From Cyclobacterium sp. 1_MG-2023 (GTDB lineage: Bacteria; Bacteroidota; Bacteroidia; Cytophagales; Cyclobacteriaceae): a stretch of DNA of 64,000 nucleotides. Positions within the stretch are counted from its first letter, which is position 1. The number at the start of each line of letters is the position of its first letter. Position numbers and translations under genes: made by a program. Positions 9,350 to 18,000 of the stretch are shown here, piece by piece. The notes beneath the pieces were generated by a model. It did no database searches. It was not told where the DNA came from and saw only the letters and a program-made list of their open reading frames with translations. Location: positions 1-64,000 of the forward strand of contig NZ_JAUOPC010000007.1 in assembly GCF_030546805.1 (NCBI RefSeq). The letters run 5' to 3'.

Positions 9350-10655
9350 AACGCAGAGAAGTTATAGGGTCTTGACTTGCAGCACGCTTTGCCGGAGTGA
9401 TCCCAAAAACCAATCCAACAGTGGCTGCTACACCAAAAGACAAAACGATGGAACTTAAAGTAATCACTGTGGGAAAATCTGCAAAAGTGGATACCAAATG
9501 TGCCAAAACCACACCCAATATAACACCTAACAGTCCTCCACTTACACTGATCATAATTGACTCGAACAGAAACTGATTTACAATATCGTTCTTTTTTGCT
9601 CCCAACGAAAGTCTTAGGCCAATTTCTTTTATTCTTTCCATCACAGAAGCCAACATGATGTTCATTATCCCTATTCCCCCCACTAATAGAGAGATACCTG
9701 CGATTGCTCCAAGGACTATATTAAAAATATTCTGCGTTCTTTGTTGCTGTTTAAGTAACAGTTCAGGGATGGTGATCTCAAAATCAACCACATTAAAATG
9801 TCTCCTTTCCAGCATTTTTGCCAAAACCTCTGCTGTTGGATTTAGGAGTTCACTTTCAGAAACTTGAATGACCAATTTATCAATTTGGTGATAATTGCCG
9901 GAGCTGTTACTATTGGAATCATTTAACCTTGATTCTGTGACCAGGTCCCTGTTTCGATATCGGATCAACATGGTTTGGATAGGAATATAAACATCCATAT
10001 TGAAATCCCTTATCCCTAATTTAGAGATACTGGATTCAGAAACAAGCCGCTCTTCAAGGATTCCGATTACCTCCAACCATTGGCTTCCGCTTTTTATTCG
10101 TTTGCCTATGGGATTTTCATTGGGGAAAAATCTGGCTGCCACATTTCTGCCAATGATACAAACGGGGTTTCCTTCAACAAGATTCTTCTCACTGAACATC
10201 CGGCCCTCTTTCAGTTGAAAATCCAACACATCAAAATAAGCTACATCCACCCCTACTAGTTTGGCAGAACGGCGAATCCCACTTTTGACAATATAAGTGT
10301 CCATGACAATTTCAGGGCTAATGCGATTGATCCCGGGAATTACATTTTGAATGGCCTGGACATCTTCGAGTTTCAGTCCAGGAGAGAATTTACTTTTCTC
10401 CCGCTCCATTCCGTTGTCTTGGTCTACCTGCTCTTCAATCTGCTCAACAATAGGTTCTATGACAATATTATTTACCCCTACAAGCTTGATTTGCTCCATA
10501 ATTTCCTGCTGGGCTCCGGTGCCAATCGCCAGCATGGCTATTACCGCAGCCACACCAAAAATAATTCCCAAAGCAGTCAATAATGATCGAACCTTATTGG
10601 CCAATACAGCCTCGAAAGCAATGTAGAAATTTGCTAATAACCTTTCATTGAACAT
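9342..10655 (-). CDS. MacB-type ABC transporter permease (FtsX domain)
   Basis: The 437-residue protein has one N-terminal membrane helix (about 20-42), a MacB periplasmic core domain (about 45-300), and three C-terminal helices (about 318-340, 360-390, 403-428) with the FtsX-type signature around SVMERIKEIGLRLSLGAK. It has no nucleotide-binding domain; full MacB carries one at the N-terminus, while Bacteroidota usually encode it as a separate gene. None is in the window. Adaptor and TolC genes flank it. The substrate (peptide, lipid or macrolide-like) cannot be told. Confidence 0.88.
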   Translation of the reverse strand: MFNERLLANFYIAFEAVLANKVRSLLTALGIIFGVAAVIAMLAIGTGAQQEIMEQIKLVGVNNIVIEPIVEQIEEQVDQDNGMEREKSKFSPGLKLEDVQAIQNVIPGINRISPEIVMDTYIVKSGIRRSAKLVGVDVAYFDVLDFQLKEGRMFSEKNLVEGNPVCIIGRNVAARFFPNENPIGKRIKSGSQWLEVIGILEERLVSESSISKLGIRDFNMDVYIPIQTMLIRYRNRDLVTESRLNDSNSNSSGNYHQIDKLVIQVSESELLNPTAEVLAKMLERRHFNVVDFEITIPELLLKQQQRTQNIFNIVLGAIAGISLLVGGIGIMNIMLASVMERIKEIGLRLSLGAKKNDIVNQFLFESIMISVSGGLLGVILGVVLAHLVSTFADFPTVITLSSIVLSFGVAATVGLVFGITPAKRAASQDPITSLRYE

Positions 10656-10708
10656 AAATCTTGGTTGGTTTTTTAAAGGAGATTGTTATAATTAAAAAAT
10701 CCAGTTAT

Positions 10709-12022
10709 CTAGTAAGTATCTGTCACTGTAGCCAATGGCTCTTCCTCCTCCTCTTTTTTGTCACGATTTCTTTTACCATTCAACTCTTCAAGTAAATTTA
10801 TGGCAATGTTTTCCCCCCAATCAGGGGTATTTAGGTAAACATATTGTCCCTGACTCAAACCTTTTTCAATGACTACATCATTGGCATTGGTCATCCCTAA
10901 CAATACTTCTTGCTTGACTCCATTTCTTAGGTAAACATAATTGATGCTATCATTGGCAACATTTACAGCTTCCAATGGTACGTATAGCACATCGTCTAAT
11001 TTATCAGCAATAATCGTGTTGCTAGAGGTCATGGAAGGACGCAGTAGTGGGTCGCTTTCGTTAATTTCTATAATAACCTCAAAAACTTTGGCATCAGAGT
11101 TAGGTCTTTGCTGCCCTACATTGGCCACTTTTTTGACCTCACCTGTGTATTTTTTATCCGGAAAAGCATCCATTCCCACTTCAACTTGTTGGTTTACCTT
11201 AACCCTTCTAATGTCCACCTCATTGATATAGGTAATACTTTGCATGGTAGTTAAATCCGGCAAAGTAGCTACAACCGGATTCCAAGAGTTAATTTGAGAG
11301 CCTTCTTTCACCTTTGAGCCCCTATAATCCACATAAATCACCATGCCATCCTGTGGAGCTGTTACTACAAATTTATCCAAAACTTCCACCATTTGCTTCA
11401 CCTCCAACTCATCCTCCCTGAGTTTGGCTGCGATTTCCATCATGCGGGCTTTTTCTTGAAGGGTTTTAATTCTATACCTTTCTTTGGCTTGATCCAGCTC
11501 TCTTTTGGCTTTTTCTACATTGTACTCATTCTGTTTGATAATGGCAGGTGGCTCAAACTGTGATTGCTCTAATATCAATTCTTGTTCCTGTACAATGTAT
11601 TCCTGATTTAAAATATTGTCTCGTTCTACGCGTAAATTCAAAGAAGTGTCCAACTGAATTTGCTCATATTGGGCTTTGGTCTGTTCTAAATCTAACCTTC
11701 TATCTTCTAAACGACCGAATAATTCAGTTTTGTCTATAGAACAAATGAAATCTCCTTTTTGTACTACCGTTCCTTCATCCACCATCTTGTCAATGGTAAA
11801 ACTTCCAATTCGAAATCTTCTTGCTTCACCCGGACCGAAAACCTGAACCGAACGTAGCGCCTCCAGTTCTCCGGATGTAGTGATCTCTACACGAAATTCT
11901 CCTTTATCAACAGTTGCCAAAATATTATTTTCCACTCCGGTACTTCCCGAAGCAAAGAAAAAATACAAGGCTCCGATGACCAATAGGCTTCCAAGAGCAA
12001 CGTATATTAGATTCCTTTTCAT
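10709..12022 (-). CDS. HlyD/MacA-type periplasmic adaptor
   Basis: Links an inner-membrane transporter to TolC. The frame can be read from a TTG at 12046, but the ATG at 12022 (MKRNLIYVALGSLLVIGALY) gives a clean N-terminal membrane anchor, and a -7 box covers the TTG. Of 437 residues, an anchor occupies 1-25, the first lipoyl half lies near 55-90, a long coiled coil spans about 90-210 (many E, Q, R, K), and the second lipoyl half and beta-barrel domains follow (about 215-420). First gene of the adaptor-permease-TolC operon, 53 nt before the permease. Confidence 0.88.
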   Translation of the reverse strand: MKRNLIYVALGSLLVIGALYFFFASGSTGVENNILATVDKGEFRVEITTSGELEALRSVQVFGPGEARRFRIGSFTIDKMVDEGTVVQKGDFICSIDKTELFGRLEDRRLDLEQTKAQYEQIQLDTSLNLRVERDNILNQEYIVQEQELILEQSQFEPPAIIKQNEYNVEKAKRELDQAKERYRIKTLQEKARMMEIAAKLREDELEVKQMVEVLDKFVVTAPQDGMVIYVDYRGSKVKEGSQINSWNPVVATLPDLTTMQSITYINEVDIRRVKVNQQVEVGMDAFPDKKYTGEVKKVANVGQQRPNSDAKVFEVIIEINESDPLLRPSMTSSNTIIADKLDDVLYVPLEAVNVANDSINYVYLRNGVKQEVLLGMTNANDVVIEKGLSQGQYVYLNTPDWGENIAINLLEELNGKRNRDKKEEEEEPLATVTDTY

Positions 12023-12043
12023 ATTGATAGTGTTAAATACATT

Positions 12044-12051
12044 CAAACTTA
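12044..12051 (-). promoter_or_regulatory. Candidate -7 box of the efflux operon
   Basis: TAAGTTTG on the minus strand matches TAnnTTTG and lies 22 nt before the ATG at 12022. It covers the alternative TTG start at 12046, which argues for the shorter protein. The -33 position has only partial agreement. Confidence 0.35.
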
Positions 12052-12219
12052 ACCATTTTGAAACCTAAAACATCTCCACATAGCATTTTATATAGCCATT
12101 AGAATAATATTTAAAGTGTTCATTTTACATTTAAATTTAAATGGTAAGCCTCCAAATAGTGCAACAATCATTTTCCACAAAGGAAGTGCCATTTCGATGC
12201 TACCTTATATATTTGCAAT

Positions 12220-12984
12220 ATGAAATCGATGATTAGTTGGACAATTCGCCACATCCCAAGAAAATATTTACAGCTCTTTAGCCATTTCTTCTTAAAGGTC
12301 GCTGCAGTGATTTATACAGGATCAACTGTAACCTGCAATATATGTCAAAGAGGATTTCGTAAATTTTTACCCTATGGAAGAATCGCTAGAGAAAATGCAC
12401 TGTGTCCCAACTGCTTGGGCTTGGAAAGACATCGGCTGATGTGGCTTTTTTTACAGAAGGAAACTGACTTTTTCACAGCCCCAAAAAAAGTTTTGCATGT
12501 AGCTCCGGAGCTGTGTTTTCTAGGTCGTTTTAAAAAATTGAAAAACCTTGAATACATTACCGGCGACATAGAATCACCTCTGGCAGATGTAAAAATGGAC
12601 ATCCATCACATCCCCTTTGAAGACAATTCATTTGACGTTGTTTTTTGCAACCATGTTATGGAACATGTAGAAGATGACATAAAAGCTTGTGCCGAAATCA
12701 ATCGAGTTCTGAAGCCCAATGGTTGGGGAATTATCCAGTCTCCTGTATACGAACATGAGGTGACGCTGGAAGACAAAACCATCACGGACCCGAAAGAAAG
12801 GGAACGGGTGTTTGGTCAAAGTGATCATGTCCGAAAATACGGTAAAGATTATGCCAGAAGGCTGAGCAAATCAGGTTTAAGGGTTACTGAAAATAACTTT
12901 GTGAAGCAATTATCAGAAGACATGGTGAAAAAATATGCCCTTCCTGAAAAAGAAATAATCTTCTATTGTCAGAAAGGGCAGTAA
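12220..12984 (+). CDS. SAM-dependent methyltransferase with N-terminal zinc-ribbon-like cysteines
   Basis: A 254-residue cytoplasmic protein. Two CxxC pairs (CNIC and CPNC, about residues 40-65) suggest a bound zinc. The class I Rossmann methyltransferase domain follows, with VLHVAPE as motif I, GDIES and NSFDVVFCNHVMEHV as the acidic and motif IV regions, and a typical LKPNGWGIIQSP strand. The acceptor is unknown; related proteins occur near glycan genes, and wecB is the convergent neighbour 30 nt away. A TATATTTG box ends 5 nt before the ATG, so a leaderless transcript is conceivable. Confidence 0.72.
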   Translation: MKSMISWTIRHIPRKYLQLFSHFFLKVAAVIYTGSTVTCNICQRGFRKFLPYGRIARENALCPNCLGLERHRLMWLFLQKETDFFTAPKKVLHVAPELCFLGRFKKLKNLEYITGDIESPLADVKMDIHHIPFEDNSFDVVFCNHVMEHVEDDIKACAEINRVLKPNGWGIIQSPVYEHEVTLEDKTITDPKERERVFGQSDHVRKYGKDYARRLSKSGLRVTENNFVKQLSEDMVKKYALPEKEIIFYCQKGQ

Positions 12985-13013
12985 ATCGTTATTAGCTACT
13001 ATAGGTCAAGGAA

Positions 13014-14111
13014 TTAGCCCAACTTTTGAAGCAAAATATCTACTATTCTTTTAGCGGTTTTACCATCCCATAGATAAGGTACTTTTCCTGTTTTCCAATT
13101 GCCTGAAAACAATTTTTCCATGGCAGGTTTAATGGCTTTCGGATCTGTCCCAAGCAGCTCATTGGTGCCTTCGGTAATGGTTTCCGGACGTTCGGTATTG
13201 TCCCGCAAAGTCATGCATGGGATTCCCATAACTGTCGTTTCTTCCGTGATCCCTCCTGAATCGGTAACCACTGCCTTTGCACTTTCAACTAGGTAATTAA
13301 ACTCCAAATATCCCAGAGGATCAATCATATGTAGCCTTTCATGAGATATCCCTAAGTTTTGCAACATTTTTTTGGTTCTGGGATGAACAGGGAAAACCAA
13401 TGGCAAGCCACCTGAATGATCTATGATTTCTTGAATCAATTCTTTAAGTTTTTCTTCTTGGTCTACATTTGCAGGTCTATGCAAAGTCATCACGATGTAT
13501 TTCCCTTTTTCCAAGCCTATTTTATCCCAAACTTCAGGCTTTTGAAATCTAGGTCTATGCTTAAGTAAAGTATCAATCATGGTATTGCCCACGTAAAATA
13601 TACGCTCATCCTCAACACCGGATTTTCTTAAACTTTCATTGGCCACTTCGGAGGTAGTGAAAAAGTAATTCGTGATACTGTCGGTAACCATACGGTTGAT
13701 TTCTTCTGGCATGGACCAATCTCCGGATCTAATTCCTGCCTCCACATGAGCTACTTTTACATGAAGCTTTTGAGCTGTTATGGTGCAAGCCATGGTAGAA
13801 GTCACATCTCCTACCACCAAACAAAGGTCCGGTTTTTTGCCATCCATCAGCAATTTCTCATAACCAACCATAATGGCTGCTGTTTGCTCAGCCTGAGTTC
13901 CCCCACCTGCGCCAAGATTGACGTCCGGTTCAGGAATACCTAACTGTTCGAAAAAACTTCCGGACATGTTTTTGTCGTAATGTTGGCCCGTGTGGATCAG
14001 TCTAAAAGTTATTGCCTTTCCTTCTCCTGCAGCTGCAGTAATCGCATCTATTATAGGAGAAATTTTCATAAAATTAGGGCGAGCCCCTGCAATCAAGTCT
14101 ACGCTTATCAT
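13014..14111 (-). CDS. wecB: UDP-N-acetylglucosamine 2-epimerase (non-hydrolysing)
   Basis: Interconverts UDP-GlcNAc and UDP-ManNAc for surface polysaccharide synthesis. The 365-residue protein matches the family in length and motifs: GARPNFMKI at the N-terminus, HVEAGIRSGDWSMPEEINR in the middle, FPVHPRTKKML and the UDP-binding TDSGGITEE near residue 285. The gene stands alone, with no ManNAc dehydrogenase or other capsule genes around it, so the polysaccharide served is not known. It faces the methyltransferase gene tail to tail. Confidence 0.93.
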   Translation of the reverse strand: MISVDLIAGARPNFMKISPIIDAITAAAGEGKAITFRLIHTGQHYDKNMSGSFFEQLGIPEPDVNLGAGGGTQAEQTAAIMVGYEKLLMDGKKPDLCLVVGDVTSTMACTITAQKLHVKVAHVEAGIRSGDWSMPEEINRMVTDSITNYFFTTSEVANESLRKSGVEDERIFYVGNTMIDTLLKHRPRFQKPEVWDKIGLEKGKYIVMTLHRPANVDQEEKLKELIQEIIDHSGGLPLVFPVHPRTKKMLQNLGISHERLHMIDPLGYLEFNYLVESAKAVVTDSGGITEETTVMGIPCMTLRDNTERPETITEGTNELLGTDPKAIKPAMEKLFSGNWKTGKVPYLWDGKTAKRIVDILLQKLG

Positions 14112-14339
14112 ATTTCAAAAATTAAATTTACCAAGTTTACCAAATAAATATGAAAAAAAGAGGATTTCACCCCTTAAATATTTCGAATAATATAACTAAA
14201 ACAATTTAAAAAAGGTAAAACATTTAATTAAATATCCCATCTTTTCAGCTCGTTCAATTTTTATATAATATATTTTTCCTACAAAGGACGACAATAGAAA
14301 TACTTCCTCCAAAAAAATAAATAGGTAGATAATTAATTA

Positions 14340-15092
14340 TTACCTAATAAACACCCATTCATCGGAGCTACTTTTACTTTCTGAATACTCATAATTCCCT
14401 TCATTAAAGGTTTTCAGCATTTCAGGGTTTTCTACTTTATTTTTAATAATAAAATCTGTCATTAAGCCTCTTGCCTGTTTGGAAAAAATACCAATATTTT
14501 TGTAGGAACCGTTTTTATATTCCTTAAAAACCGGACTTACTAGCGGAGATTTTAAGGCTTTCTTTTTTACTGCTTTAAAGTATTCTTTGGAGGCGAGATT
14601 AATTACAGGCTTCTCATCGGCAATTTCATTAAGTGCCTTTGTAATTTTATCCCCCCAAAATTCATAGAGGTTCTTACCTCGTTTGTTTTTTAATTTTATC
14701 CCCATCTCTAACCTGTAGGGCTGAATCATATCCATGGGCCTCAATAGTCCATATAGCCCGGATAAAATTCTTAAATGTTCCTGAGCAAAGGAAAAATCCT
14801 CTGCAGAAAAAGATTCTACATCTATATGGGTATATACATCTCCTTTGAATGCTAAGAGCGCCTGTTTGGCATTTTCTTCATTGAAAACATCTGAGAATTG
14901 CTTATACCGCTCTACATTTAAGTCCGCTAAGTTTTCACTTACCCCCATTAAATCTTGAATCGCTTTGCCGGATTTTTTTTTCATTATTGAAACCAGTTCT
15001 GCAATTTCTTTTTTAAACTCGGGTTGGCTTTTGATAGAAATAGCTGTGGGACTGTAATCAAGGGTTTTGGCAGGGGAAATCAATACTATCAT
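14340..15092 (-). CDS. yaaA: YaaA-family peroxide stress protein (DUF328)
   Basis: The 250-residue protein begins with the family hallmark LISPAKTLDY and contains LSGLYGLLRPMD and LRMEMGIK-like segments (here LEMGIKLKNKRG). E. coli YaaA limits free iron and oxidative DNA damage during peroxide stress and binds DNA. Length is normal. It starts only 3 nt after the stop codon of the giant adhesin gene, so it may be transcribed from that operon, an unexpected pairing. About 230 nt of AT-rich DNA separates it from wecB. Confidence 0.9.
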   Translation of the reverse strand: MIVLISPAKTLDYSPTAISIKSQPEFKKEIAELVSIMKKKSGKAIQDLMGVSENLADLNVERYKQFSDVFNEENAKQALLAFKGDVYTHIDVESFSAEDFSFAQEHLRILSGLYGLLRPMDMIQPYRLEMGIKLKNKRGKNLYEFWGDKITKALNEIADEKPVINLASKEYFKAVKKKALKSPLVSPVFKEYKNGSYKNIGIFSKQARGLMTDFIIKNKVENPEMLKTFNEGNYEYSESKSSSDEWVFIR

Positions 15093-15095
15093 ATT

Positions 15096-18000
15096 CTATT
15101 CAATTACGACAATTGCGTCTCTTTTTACTTTGTTAATATTTTGTTGTTCATTGGTAAACTTAACAATCACCGGATATGTTCCCGAAGGCACTTTCCTACC
15201 ATCTACCATGCCATCCCAAGAACAGATAGAAAGGTTTTCTGAAATATTTTCCTGCTCGCAGAAATAAATCAATTCACCCCAGCGATTGTAAATCAAAACA
15301 GAAAGCATGTCAATATCCCCGGTAGTATAAATCAGGAAATTTCTGTCCGGATCACCTGGTCTTATGGCATTGGGATAAGTCACATTCACTTCACAAACCT
15401 CCGTAATTCTAAATTCGATGGTGTAATCACAACCTTCTGAATCAACTACAAACAATTCATAGTCTCCTTCTTCTGTAGGTGTAAATGTAGGTGTGGTACT
15501 TACCAAAGCCCCATCCTTGCTCCATTCATAAATGTCCCAAACGCCCACATCGAGTGTAACCAAATCATTTGATGCTGCGCAAATAATATAATTTGGGGAC
15601 AATACCGGGGGTAAAGCATCAGATTGATTGATGGTAATTTGTTCAGTACCTAAAAGACAGCCGGCCTCATTGAGCAGTCGAACCTCATAGGTTCCGGGAT
15701 CTCTAACAATTAATACAGGGTTTTCCTCACCGGCGATCAAATTCTTGGTAGCGCCCACTACCCTGTACCATTCAATTCGATCTGTAGAAGAAATTTCATT
15801 GTCTAATGAAATTTCTGAAGTAAGCACTCCTCCACAAAACCCGGGACTACTCAGTGAAATCTCTTCTTCTCCCGATGCAATATCATAAGTACCCGGAGCA
15901 GGAACCACACAACCCAATTCATTGGAAACTTCCACTACATATGTTCCGGCAGGAAGAACTATATTCATACTGGTCTGATCTGTAAAAGCAGCCTTTACTT
16001 CTTCTCCTGTGGCTACATTCGTTATGGAGTATTCTCCGGAAACAGGATCACCATCAAAAACAATCACAATGGCACCGTCCTGAGGTCCGGCATCACTGCA
16101 TGATTCAGGCAGGGTAGAGACAGTAAAAGTCACATCATCAGGTGGGGAATTGTTTTCCACAACTGCTGAAAGGGTGTTTTCACAAGTACCAATATAGCCG
16201 GTAAAAGTGTAAATTCCGGGCGCCAAGCCATCAAAGGTTATTTGGGCATTTTCTTGTACTTCTGCGAAGACTTGATTTGTTTCTTCCAAAACCAAACTAT
16301 CCAATAGAGAATTCGCCTCCACTACTATGCTTCCGCTACTCACCGTACAGCTTTCTGAAGGTTCTATTTCTGTCAAAGTAAATTCAGGCAATCCGCTTAC
16401 TTGTAAAGTGGCTGATCTTTCAACCAAGCAATTGCTATTTAGCGGATCAGCTGTCTGGAACAGTAACTCATAAGCCCCGGGCCCATCAAGCTCAGCGGTG
16501 TTTAAAGTTAATTCCTGAGTTTCACCGATTTCTGAATATTCACCACTTGTTCCCAAACGAATTGACCAAAGTCCTGACACGGGTGTATCCGGCGAAAAAC
16601 GGACAGAATCGCCATAACATACTGTAGCTGAAGACTGCTCAATTGTAAATTCAAAAGGTGGGCCAACAAAAACTGACTGACTGGCAGGACAGGTTTGGTA
16701 TTCCTCATCCCCCTCATAGTCTTCCGGTATATCGTAGGCTACAAAAACGGTGTAAATGCTTTCTTCTGTTACTAGCAATTCATTGCTATTGCCAACTACC
16801 TCTCCTGCTGCATTTACCCACCTGAACAAATATTCATCCAATCTGGGATCTTCAGGGTCAACGGCTACCAATGATATCTCCTCACCACAAAGTGATATTT
16901 CATCAGGCAGGGTAGTTACAGGGGAAGGAACAACTTCCACCTCATGTCTGAACACTTCTTCCCAGGGACTGCCACACCGGTCTACCTGTAGCTGAACCGT
17001 ATATATGCCGACTTCCTGAAAGAAATACTCTAACGTTTGTAGATCCTCTCCTCCATTCAAAAATTCATCCACAACCTCCCCTTCCTCATTGAATATGGTC
17101 CAATTGTAAATGTCAATATCAGGCTCCCCACCTGCTTCAAATTGTCCCAAGGCACCAACATCATTGCTCAAACATAGCCTATCCGGACCATCAAGTGCAG
17201 GATCAGGAATAGAACTGCCCGAATTTTGCACAAAAGACGGCAAACCCAAATTACTGGTTCCTGGCATGGCCTCTACTCCTGATTGGGTAAAAGTGGACGG
17301 GTTACAACTACTTCCTACTTGCACTTGCCCGATCTGATTTGATCCTACCACTACGGAATAAATTTGCCCATCAGGCCCCATTTGAAGTGCGCCCAAAGAA
17401 AGACTCTCTGTATCATTAATCACTTCTTTACTTGACAGGATACAACTTTGAATCTCCTCTTGACTTCCGGCATCTTCAAAGCAATCCGGACACACGGTGG
17501 TCACCGGATTTTCCGGATCACTGTTATCGGTTTCTTCGAAGCCCTGTATAAAATACTCTTCTATCCCGGGACCTCCATTGGTATAGGACACAAATATCCT
17601 GTTGGAATCATCCGAAAACTCCAACCCATATATATCACCTTGGGAGCCCATATCCAGTTGGGCATAGATGGTCATTTCGCCGGTTTCTTGATCAAAATCA
17701 AAAATTTCAACTTTATTCTCTCCCCCCACTTGAAATGTTACAGCCACCTTGCTGCCATCATTTGAGAATTTCATGGTTCCTACACCATCTCCAAAATCAA
17801 AATTACTTCCTACCGAGTTCAACACCGGCTGTCCTATCCCTTCATCGCTGACTGGATACAATCTGAAGGTATTGTTCCCTTGCTCATGGAAAGCCACCCA
17901 AATGGTGTCTCCGGAATTAAACGCTGCAGAATGCTGAGTACTGGGGCTAAACAATAGATTGTCTTTGGTAACTACATTCCCAATTCCCTCAGGGTTATCT

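Noticed and set aside
12208-12215. TATATTTG box before the methyltransferase gene as a promoter
   Set aside because: It fits TAnnTTTG but ends 5 nt before the ATG and lacks a -33 box; it would need a leaderless mRNA, so it was not listed as a feature.
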